From Melioribacteraceae bacterium (GTDB lineage Bacteria; Bacteroidota; Ignavibacteria; Ignavibacteriales; Melioribacteraceae), in the NCBI GenBank assembly GCA_027858595.1, contig JAQICK010000369.1:1-11153 (forward strand): a DNA stretch of 11,153 bases, read 5' to 3'. Of this stretch, positions 1 through 5,970 are shown piece after piece. The first letter of the stretch is position 1. Each line of letters opens with the position of its first letter. The translations under genes and the position numbers were made by a program. The notes beneath the pieces are model-generated. The model was not told the origin of the DNA. It saw nothing but the letters and a program-made list of their open reading frames with translations, and made no database searches.

Positions 1-124
1 TTTCAAATCCGGGAATCAAATAAATTAGTAAAGCAACTATACTTCCAAATGTTCCTGGTGCAAAAGGAATATATCCAGTGTAGAAAGCAGAGCCAAGCAT
101 CTTTTCAAAAAAATTAAGATTCAT
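1..124 (-). CDS. pgpA: Phosphatidylglycerophosphatase A, N-terminal part (runs off the window)
   Basis: Reading the minus strand from the ATG at 124 gives 41 residues that stay open to the window edge, so only the N-terminus is present. The stretch GYIPFAPGTFGS at residues 17-28, followed by a hydrophobic segment (IVALLIYLI), matches the opening of PgpA proteins, where a G-x-x-P-x-x-PGT-x-GS motif precedes the first membrane helix. PgpA is a membrane phosphatase that removes the phosphate from phosphatidylglycerophosphate to give phosphatidylglycerol. The start overlaps the last 11 bases of pgsA, the enzyme that makes its substrate, and this supports the call. The catalytic acidic residues lie beyond the edge and cannot be checked. 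Confidence 0.85.
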   Translation of the reverse strand, partial: MNLNFFEKMLGSAFYTGYIPFAPGTFGSIVALLIYLIPGFE

Positions 125-710
125 AATTAAACATCCGCTTAATCAATCCTCTATTTTTATAAATATATTCAACTCCAGTATATAATGTAACAAGAGTTAC
201 AAATAACATTAAATAATAAATCAAATACTTATCCATCAGCATTGCAAAAACATCTTCGTTTCCAACATAAAAATATTCTGTTATGCTAAAAGCATAGATA
301 AAAATAAGATAATTTATAAACGCCATTTGTAAAAAAGTTTTAAATTTAGCTGATTTACGAGTAACAAAAGATGCTTTTTGATAATCGGAAACTCCACGCA
401 AACCAGTAATTAAAAAGTCGCGAATAACAATTATTATTACCATCCACAGTGGAAGAATATCGAGATATACAAAAGCAAAAAATGCAGCTGAGTTAAGAAT
501 TTTGTCGGCAAGAGGATCGAGAAATTTCCCCCATTCGGTAATATAATTATACTTGCGTGCTAACCAACCGTCATACCAATCGGTAAAGCCTGCAACCATA
601 TATACTACCATAGATATTTGCACAAGAACCGGGTCGCCAGTTCTAAACAGCAAATAAAATACTGGAGTTAAAAAAATTCGTAAAACTGTTAATTGATTTG
701 GAAGTATCAT
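114..710 (-). CDS. pgsA: CDP-diacylglycerol--glycerol-3-phosphate 3-phosphatidyltransferase (PGP synthase)
   Basis: This 198-residue membrane protein transfers a phosphatidyl group from CDP-diacylglycerol to glycerol-3-phosphate, the committed step to phosphatidylglycerol. The full CDP-alcohol phosphotransferase motif D-x2-DG-x2-AR-x8-G-x3-D-x3-D is present, with D44, D47, G48, A51, R52, G61, D65 and D69 in exact spacing. The opening MILPNQLTVLRI is typical of PgsA. About five or six hydrophobic segments follow, with a basic tail. The length fits the family (about 180-200 residues). The start codon overlaps the upstream DUF971 stop as ATGA, which suggests translational coupling. The end overlaps pgpA by 11 bases. 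A different CDP-alcohol phosphotransferase is possible in principle, but the N-terminus and the pgpA neighbour favour PgsA. Confidence 0.93.
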   Translation of the reverse strand: MILPNQLTVLRIFLTPVFYLLFRTGDPVLVQISMVVYMVAGFTDWYDGWLARKYNYITEWGKFLDPLADKILNSAAFFAFVYLDILPLWMVIIIVIRDFLITGLRGVSDYQKASFVTRKSAKFKTFLQMAFINYLIFIYAFSITEYFYVGNEDVFAMLMDKYLIYYLMLFVTLVTLYTGVEYIYKNRGLIKRMFNYES

Positions 711-1015
711 CCTTTAGGTGAATATCCTTTCTCTGCTAAATCTATTAAATACTGAAATTCATACATTCCAGTATTATGTCCATCTTTCCAAGTTACTTTT
801 ATTGCGTGTTGCCCAACGACTTCTATATCAACTACTTCAGTTTTATTTCCACGAAACAAATTATACTCGTGATGATTATCGTCTCTCTCTACTTCGCAAA
901 GTGCACACGGACATGATTTACGGAGCAAATATTTATTAATTTCAGAAACTTTATTATTATCCCATTCAATATTAACGGAATCATTTTCCGATATGGATAT
1001 TTTTTTAGGTAGCAT
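707..1015 (-). CDS. DUF971 (GBBH-like N-terminal domain) protein
   Basis: This small soluble protein has 102 residues. The second half (VTWKDGHNTGMYEFQYLIDL, residues 74-93) carries the W-x-DGH-x-(S/T)G-x-Y pattern of the DUF971 domain. That domain resembles the N-terminal domain of gamma-butyrobetaine hydroxylase and is fused to Mrp/HCF101-type iron-sulfur carrier proteins in some organisms. Residues 35-40 read CPCALC, three closely spaced cysteines of the CPCAxC subgroup, which could bind a metal, although no function is established. There is no signal peptide or membrane segment. It begins on the last base of the purC stop (TAATG) and ends inside the pgsA start (ATGA), so it is locked into the operon. 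Family membership is fairly sure; the role is unknown. Confidence 0.85.
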   Translation of the reverse strand: MLPKKISISENDSVNIEWDNNKVSEINKYLLRKSCPCALCEVERDDNHHEYNLFRGNKTEVVDIEVVGQHAIKVTWKDGHNTGMYEFQYLIDLAEKGYSPKG

Positions 1016-1908
1016 TAGTCTAATTTTTTCTCGGTTAATTCAAAGAGAGCTTTTTTATAAAGTTTTGAAGTATTTTGAATAACATCTTCTGGTAAAGTTG
1101 GTGCAGGCGGTTGTTTATTAAAATTTACAGATAACAAATAATCACGCACATATTGCTTGTCGTAACTATCCTGAGCTCTTCCCTTTTCAAAACTATTTAA
1201 GGGCCAGAACCTTGATGAATCTGGAGTTAGAACTTCATCAATTAAAATTATATTACCATCGTAGAAACCAAACTCCATTTTTGTATCGGCAAGTATAATT
1301 CCTTTTGAGTACGCATATTCATATGCTTTTTTATAAATTTTAAGAGAAGTATCTTTTATAATATTATAAGTCTCTTCGCCAACTATTTCAATTGCTTTCT
1401 CTTCAGATATATTTTCGTCGTGCAAGCCAATTTCTGCTTTGGTAGATGGTGTAAATATTGGTTCATCTAATTTTTCCGATTCAACTAATCCCTCACGTAA
1501 TTCAATTCCGCAAATGGTTCCAGATTTTTTATATTCATTCCAACCAGAACCGGAAATATATCCACGAACAATACATTCAATCGGAATTAACTTTGCTTTT
1601 TTAACAAGCATTGAACGACCTTCCAACTCTTCTCTGTATTTATGAAGAACTTCTGGATATTCGTCAACCTCAGTAGAAATCAAATGATTCTCAACTTCAT
1701 CTTTCATAAGTTCAAACCAGAATTTTGAAATCTCTGTTAATATTCTTCCTTTGCTCGGAATTCCTTCATTCATTATCACATCAAATGCTGATAGCCTATC
1801 ACTTGAAACTAAAAGGTATTTACCATCAATTTCATAAATGTCTCTAACCTTACCTCGATTAGCAAGTTTAACATCTTCAAAGTTTGTTTTTAGAACTACT
1901 TTATCCAT
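1015..1908 (-). CDS. purC: Phosphoribosylaminoimidazole-succinocarboxamide (SAICAR) synthase
   Basis: This 297-residue cytosolic enzyme joins aspartate to CAIR using ATP, a late step of purine biosynthesis. Visible family motifs, in order, are the glycine loop GKVRDIY (19-25), SSDRLSAFDV (35-44), the signature LIPIECIVRGYISGSGW (107-123), EIGLHDENIS (159-168), the second signature LADTKMEFG (206-214) and LIDEVLTPDSSRFWP (222-236). The C-terminal PPAPTLPEDVIQNTS segment (267-281) marks the longer form of the enzyme (about 300 residues, as in yeast and many Bacteroidota) rather than the roughly 240-residue E. coli form. The ATG at 1908 has a weak AGG about ten bases upstream and begins right where homologues begin. 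It is the first gene of the left operon; its stop overlaps the next start by one base. Confidence 0.97.
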   Translation of the reverse strand: MDKVVLKTNFEDVKLANRGKVRDIYEIDGKYLLVSSDRLSAFDVIMNEGIPSKGRILTEISKFWFELMKDEVENHLISTEVDEYPEVLHKYREELEGRSMLVKKAKLIPIECIVRGYISGSGWNEYKKSGTICGIELREGLVESEKLDEPIFTPSTKAEIGLHDENISEEKAIEIVGEETYNIIKDTSLKIYKKAYEYAYSKGIILADTKMEFGFYDGNIILIDEVLTPDSSRFWPLNSFEKGRAQDSYDKQYVRDYLLSVNFNKQPPAPTLPEDVIQNTSKLYKKALFELTEKKLD

Positions 1909-2026
1909 TTCAAAACCTATGAATTTATTTTATAATAAAAATTAAATAATTGTATATTGCAAAACTAATTAGAGCTAATTTGGAACACAAATTTACTCAT
2001 TTTTTTATGACTTATTTTGAGGATTT
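1909..2026. promoter_or_regulatory. Divergent control region between purC and the first transporter gene
   Basis: This 118-base AT-rich gap must hold promoters for both directions. On the plus strand a TTG (1957-1959) stands 16 bases before TAATTTGG (1976-1983), an imperfect match to the Bacteroidota TTG / TAnnTTTG pattern. A short inverted repeat, AATTAG-AG-CTAATT (1967-1980), overlaps it and could be an operator, but such repeats are common by chance in AT-rich DNA. On the minus strand TAAATTTG (1995 to 1988) fits the -7 consensus, but I see no TTG at the right distance upstream. A strong GAGGA (2019-2023) lies unusually close (3 bases) to the transporter ATG at 2027. That a control region is here is inferred from gene layout; the individual elements are weak. 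Confidence 0.4.
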
Positions 2027-3556
2027 ATGACTGACAAAATTAAACTTAAAGATTTTCCACAAACATTTTGGATTGCTAACACCATGGAAATTTTTGAGCG
2101 TATGGCCTGGTATGGATTTTTTGCTGTGTCGTCGCTTTATATAACTGGTGCTGTTGGTGATGGTGGACTTGGTTTTTCGGACGAAGATAGAGGCGTTCTT
2201 CAAGGTGTTGTTACTTTTTTCTTATATCTTTTCCCTGTTGTTTCGGGTGCTCTCGCAGATAGATATGGTTTTAAGAAAATGCTATTTGCTTCGTTCATTG
2301 TAATGGTTCCTGCATATTATATGCTTGGACAGTTCAAAACATTTCCAACGTTTTTTCTAGCTTTTATGATGGTTGCTATTGGTGCGTCAATGTTTAAGCC
2401 AGTAATTATAGGAACAATATCAAAGGTTACAAACGAAAAAAGTGCTTCTTTGGGTTTTGGAATATTTTATATGATGGTGAATATTGGTGGATTTGTAGGA
2501 CCAATAGTTGCTGGTATTGTGCGTGCAATTAGTTGGGAGTATGTTTTTATCGCGTCATCTGGTTGGATTGCTGTTAATTTTATTTTTGTAACTCTATTTT
2601 ACAAAGAGCCTACATCGGAAGCTAAATCTGCTAATCCACGTTCACTTAAAAAAGTTTTATCCGATATGGTTGAAGTTCTTGGTAATGGAAGATTTTTCCT
2701 TTTTGTTTTTGGATTACTCTCAATTCTTGTAATGGGCTCCAAGTTTACTTCTGATAATACTATTACTTGGAGTCAAATAATATACATTTCACTAGGTTGG
2801 GTGGCATTAAATTTTATTTACGATTTGATTCTTCGTAAAACAATAAAAAGAGAAAATCAAAGTTGGTTTGTTTCGCCAATGAAACTAGGTGATTGGAAAT
2901 TTGGTTTATTCCTACTTTTAATGTCTGGATTTTGGACATCGTTCAATCAAATATTCTACACGCTACCACTATACATTCGTGATTTTGTCGATACTTCCGA
3001 TTTGATGCAATCAACACAATCTCTATTTAATTTCTTTGGTGTATCCAACGAAACATTTGTTGCATTTTCAAATTCTATGGCAGTTGCTGGTCAATTTAAT
3101 CCTGAGTATTTAATTAACCTAAATGCTGGTGCAATAATTTTCTTCCAAATTGGAATTTCATATTTGGTTACCCGAATGAAACCTTTCACAACTATTTTCT
3201 GGGGAACTATGATTACAGTGGTTTCTTTTTCAGTCCTAATTTTTGGAACTATTGGCTGGCTTACTGTCCTCGGAATTGTCGTATTCTCTTTTGGTGAAAT
3301 GATGGCTTCCCCTAAATCAAAAGAATACACAGGCAGAATTGCTCCACCAGCAAAAGTTGCTCTTTATATGGGTTACTTCTATTGGTGTGTGGCTCTAGGA
3401 AACCTTTTTGGAGGAATTCTTTCAGGACAACTTTATGCAGCATTTGCAAGAGATATGCAACGCCCAGATTTAATGTGGATGATATTTGGAATTATTGCTC
3501 TTGGTTCTGCAATGTTAATTTTACTTTACGATAAAATGATTATTAGGAAGAGTTAG
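2027..3556 (+). CDS. POT/PTR2-like MFS transporter (proton-coupled oligopeptide transporter family)
   Basis: This 509-residue integral membrane protein probably imports di- or tripeptides with protons, by family. EIFERMAWYG (21-30) is the ExxER motif of helix 1, where the acidic and basic residues couple proton and peptide in the POT family. GALADRYGFKK (74-84) is the loop between helices 2 and 3, and GFGIFYMMVNIGG (143-155) corresponds to the PTR2 signature region. Unlike the second transporter in this window, residues about 222-270 add two hydrophobic stretches between the halves. This is consistent with the 14-helix POT layout with an extra helix pair. C-terminal helices follow from about residue 290. 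It is alone on the plus strand, divergent from purC and convergent with the FMN reductase gene. Substrate is inferred, not shown. Confidence 0.85.
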   Translation: MTDKIKLKDFPQTFWIANTMEIFERMAWYGFFAVSSLYITGAVGDGGLGFSDEDRGVLQGVVTFFLYLFPVVSGALADRYGFKKMLFASFIVMVPAYYMLGQFKTFPTFFLAFMMVAIGASMFKPVIIGTISKVTNEKSASLGFGIFYMMVNIGGFVGPIVAGIVRAISWEYVFIASSGWIAVNFIFVTLFYKEPTSEAKSANPRSLKKVLSDMVEVLGNGRFFLFVFGLLSILVMGSKFTSDNTITWSQIIYISLGWVALNFIYDLILRKTIKRENQSWFVSPMKLGDWKFGLFLLLMSGFWTSFNQIFYTLPLYIRDFVDTSDLMQSTQSLFNFFGVSNETFVAFSNSMAVAGQFNPEYLINLNAGAIIFFQIGISYLVTRMKPFTTIFWGTMITVVSFSVLIFGTIGWLTVLGIVVFSFGEMMASPKSKEYTGRIAPPAKVALYMGYFYWCVALGNLFGGILSGQLYAAFARDMQRPDLMWMIFGIIALGSAMLILLYDKMIIRKS

Positions 3557-3610
3557 AAGAGAGATATTAGACACAAGAATTGAGACATAAGAGAAAATAC
3601 TAAATTATCA

Positions 3611-3712
3611 CGTCATTGCGAGTCTAACTGTTTTTGTTGGATGTGGCTCTGTAAGAATACCTTTGGGACAATCTGTTGCAGATTGCTTCGGGATAAAACT
3701 CCTCGCAATGAC
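3611..3712. repeat. Palindromic dispersed-repeat-like element (GTCATTGCGAG ends)
   Basis: The arms GTCATTGCGAG (3612-3622) and CTCGCAATGAC (3702-3712) are perfect 11-base inverted repeats about 100 bases apart. Inside lies a second perfect hairpin, CAATCTG-TTG-CAGATTG (3669-3685), followed by CTTCGGGA. Ends of the form GTCATTGCGAG with an inner AGATTGCTTCG are, from memory, a recurrent non-coding intergenic repeat in many unrelated bacterial genomes. It lies between convergent genes, the usual place for such elements. It has no coding capacity and I see no clear target-site duplication. It may also act as a transcription barrier for both genes. Copy number in this genome cannot be seen from one window. 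Confidence 0.7.
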
Positions 3713-3754
3713 ATATTTTTCATAAAATTTATAATATCTGATTTTTGTCATTTT

Positions 3755-4306
3755 TCAAGAATTATAATCATTAATATATTTAACTAAATCACTCCCAACT
3801 CTTCTTATTCGTCTTTCAGTTTGTTCATCAATACATTTATCATTTTCATCAAACTTTGTACCTATACGAGCAACTGATATTGAATTAGGTAAAACTAATC
3901 CTCCAATATGAGCACAAACACTACGTAGTGCTTCTATAGATTTAATTGCACCCATATCACCATCTGCAACTCCAAGTATCACTATTGGCTTTCCAGAAAG
4001 CTCTGATGGATAACCAAGGTTCTCTATCACCATTTTTATTATGCTACTAAAGCTTCCATTATATTCTGGAGTTGCAAGTATTGCTCCATCAGCATCTCCA
4101 ACAATATTTTGCAATCTCTTTCTTGAATCATTCATAATTCCAGAACCCGGAATTGGTAAATCAAAATCCCTCGGATCCACAATTTCAACTGTATAATTTT
4201 TATTCTTTTCAATTTCATCTATAGCTAATTTAACTGATTTTCTTGTAAAGCTATTTTCTGAAATACTTCCAATAACCGCAACTATTTTAATTTTCTTACT
4301 ATTCAA
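3755..4306 (-). CDS. NADPH-dependent FMN reductase family protein (flavodoxin-like fold)
   Basis: This 183-residue cytosolic flavoprotein belongs to the family that includes chromate, azo and quinone reductases and SsuE-type flavin reductases. GSISENSFTRK (13-23) is the phosphate-binding loop for FMN after the first strand (KIVAVI). ATPEYNGSFSSIIK (78-91) is the flavin-ring loop with the hallmark PEYNG. IGGLVLPNSISV (134-145) is also typical. The start must be the TTG at 4306: an in-frame TAG stands directly before it, a good AAAGGG site (4318-4313) lies six bases upstream, and no ATG or GTG occurs before the first strand. It follows the second POT-like gene in the same direction after 75 bases containing a hairpin. 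The physiological substrate cannot be told from sequence. Confidence 0.88.
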   Translation of the reverse strand: MNSKKIKIVAVIGSISENSFTRKSVKLAIDEIEKNKNYTVEIVDPRDFDLPIPGSGIMNDSRKRLQNIVGDADGAILATPEYNGSFSSIIKMVIENLGYPSELSGKPIVILGVADGDMGAIKSIEALRSVCAHIGGLVLPNSISVARIGTKFDENDKCIDEQTERRIRRVGSDLVKYINDYNS

Positions 4307-4312
4307 CTAATT

Positions 4313-4319
4313 CCCTTTC
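4313..4319 (-). promoter_or_regulatory. Ribosome binding site that fixes the TTG start of the FMN reductase
   Basis: The minus strand reads GAAAGGG here, then six bases (AATTAG), then TTG. It is one of the clearest Shine-Dalgarno matches in the window, and its spacing supports initiation at TTG rather than at a missed ATG. Confidence 0.7.
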
Positions 4320-4323
4320 AAAT

Positions 4324-4358
4324 ATTAGAATGGTTGGATATTCACCAACCAATCTAAT
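4324..4358 (-). terminator. Hairpin between the second POT-like gene and the FMN reductase gene
   Basis: TGGTTGG (4331-4337) pairs with CCAACCA (4345-4351), and after one A-A mismatch ATTAGA (4324-4329) pairs with TCTAAT (4353-4358). This makes a roughly 14-base stem with a 7-base loop. In the minus-strand transcript it begins 23 bases after the transporter stop and ends just ahead of the reductase ribosome binding site. The following bases (ATTTGAAAGG) are not a real T-run, so a classical terminator is uncertain. An RNA-stability or processing structure, or weak attenuation of the reductase gene, fits equally well. On the plus strand a looser T-rich tract follows. Confidence 0.5.
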
Positions 4359-4381
4359 TCATATTTATATTATTTTATAAC

Positions 4382-5872
4382 TTATAGTGCTTGTTGCTTT
4401 TCTTTTGGTTTAATAACCATATAATCATATATAAATAATGCGGATATTGTTAGGACACCAATACCAACAATAACATACCAAATACTATTTGGTTGATAAG
4501 TATCCCAAATCATTTGAGTCATTTGCGTTTGTGTCATTTCAAGTTTTTCAGATGCAAGTGCAAAGTATTCATTCTTTGAAAAGTTCTCAGAAATTTTTGG
4601 CATTGCTAATCCCCTACTACCCATTTCAGTTTGTAGCAGACTTAATTTATCTGACCATGCTTGATAAAGATTACCAGAAATAAACGTTGTTAATAAATTT
4701 CCAACAAACACAGGCACAAAGTAAGTTCCCATATATAAAGCTTCTTTTCCTTTGGGAGATATAAGAGCAATAAATGATGAAAAAGTTGGATTTGTCATCA
4801 TCTCTCCAACTGCAAAGATAACTATTCCAAGAATTGTGAAAAGACCATTGCCTGTATAAAAAGTAATTCCAATACCAATAGAAGCAACTATAAATCCACT
4901 AATCATTGCACTTACATGACGCATTTTTAATACAAAGTAAGAGACTAACAATTGAAGTAGAACAATTGCTCCAGCATCAATATTAATAAGCATCTCAGGG
5001 TTAACTGATTTTCCACCACCACTCATAAAACTTGCTAACCAAGGTGATAACTGTGCAATAGAATCATGCAATGCCGCTGTATCTATCCAATCTTCAATAA
5101 AAGTAGGTAAAGTATAAAATAGTTGATTGAACATTGTCCAAAATCCAACCATAATAACAAGCAATACAGAGAGACGACTATCTTTAATAGCTTCCCAAAT
5201 ATTTTTTAGAGCACTAAGCATTGCTTGACTAATTGTCTCATCACTTTTAACTCTATCTGGTTCTTTGAAGAAAAATATTACTATCAACAAATTTATAAAT
5301 ATAACAACTGCTGCTTGAATAAAAACAATTTTCCAACCATATTGAGTTCTTAGTGTAGATGAAAAAGCTGGTCCGATGAAACCACCAACATTTACCATCA
5401 TATAAAAAATACCAAAGCCTAGTGTGGAATTAGATTTATCAGTTGACTTTGTAACAATAGCTGAAGCAACAGGTTTAAATATTGCAGCTCCAACAGCTAC
5501 ATATAAAAAGATTAAAAATACAGTTGAATAACTTGTAACTTCTCCCATAAAATAATACCCAGTCATAAGCATTACATAGGCAATAATAAGTGAAAGTTTA
5601 TATCCAATTTTATCAGAAATAACACCTGTAAAAAGTGGTAACAAATAAAGAATTGCTGTAACAAAACCCATTATTTGCCCTTTCTCAATATGTGTAAATC
5701 CTAAAGCGCCTTCGTCTGTAGAGCCAGTTAAGTAGAGTGCTAAAACTGCAAACAAACCATACCAAGCCCAACGTTCAAAAAGTTCCATTGTGCTAGCTAT
5801 CCAAAATGGCTTTGTAAATGATTTCATTAATTGTATGAAACCTTGTTTTTCGTTCTCATTTTCTTTGTTCAT
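4382..5872 (-). CDS. POT/PTR2-like MFS transporter, second copy
   Basis: This 496-residue membrane protein is clearly related to the plus-strand transporter at 2027-3556. Shared blocks are FWIAxTMExFERxAWYG (ExxER at 30-34), LGFGIFYMMVNxGGFxGP (151-168), GFWTxFNQxFYTLP (243-256) and NPExLINxxAGAI (291-303). It probably moves small peptides with protons, by family. It lacks the extra hydrophobic pair between the two halves seen in the first copy, so about 12 helices are expected. Instead it carries a soluble stretch of about 50 residues before the last helix, roughly residues 410-460, with SEKLEMTQTQMTQM near its end. There is no convincing ribosome binding site. It follows the third transporter after 98 bases and precedes the FMN reductase gene. 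Confidence 0.85.
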   Translation of the reverse strand: MNKENENEKQGFIQLMKSFTKPFWIASTMELFERWAWYGLFAVLALYLTGSTDEGALGFTHIEKGQIMGFVTAILYLLPLFTGVISDKIGYKLSLIIAYVMLMTGYYFMGEVTSYSTVFLIFLYVAVGAAIFKPVASAIVTKSTDKSNSTLGFGIFYMMVNVGGFIGPAFSSTLRTQYGWKIVFIQAAVVIFINLLIVIFFFKEPDRVKSDETISQAMLSALKNIWEAIKDSRLSVLLVIMVGFWTMFNQLFYTLPTFIEDWIDTAALHDSIAQLSPWLASFMSGGGKSVNPEMLINIDAGAIVLLQLLVSYFVLKMRHVSAMISGFIVASIGIGITFYTGNGLFTILGIVIFAVGEMMTNPTFSSFIALISPKGKEALYMGTYFVPVFVGNLLTTFISGNLYQAWSDKLSLLQTEMGSRGLAMPKISENFSKNEYFALASEKLEMTQTQMTQMIWDTYQPNSIWYVIVGIGVLTISALFIYDYMVIKPKEKQQAL

Positions 5873-5898
5873 GATTACACTATTTTTATTGGAAAATT

Positions 5899-5913
5899 TG
5901 AGCTGTTAGCTCA
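5899..5913. terminator. Short hairpin in the gap upstream of the second POT-like gene
   Basis: TGAGCT-GTT-AGCTCA is a perfect 6-base stem with a 3-base loop. In the minus-strand transcript it follows the third transporter's stop by about 57 bases and is trailed by AAATTTTCC, a weak T-tract. On the plus strand it is followed by a better T-rich run, although no plus-strand gene ends here. It may separate the murB-transporter transcript from the next gene, or be a leader structure 26 bases before that gene's ATG. Confidence 0.35.
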
Positions 5914-5970
5914 TTTTATTTATTTGTTATATAATATTTATTCAATGCTTATTTGTTGAATCTACTAATA

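Noticed and set aside
718..939. Plus-strand open frame of 73 codons opposite the DUF971 gene
   Set aside because: It lies wholly antisense to a gene with clear family motifs and shows no recognisable domain.
1988..1995. TAAATTTG on the minus strand as a purC promoter
   Set aside because: It fits the -7 pattern, but no TTG lies at an acceptable distance upstream, and AT-rich DNA yields such matches by chance. It is mentioned only within the control-region entry.
3565..3592. Imperfect tandem pair TTAGACACAAGA / TTGAGACATAAGA after the first transporter
   Set aside because: Only two purine-rich copies with several mismatches; too short to call a repeat feature.
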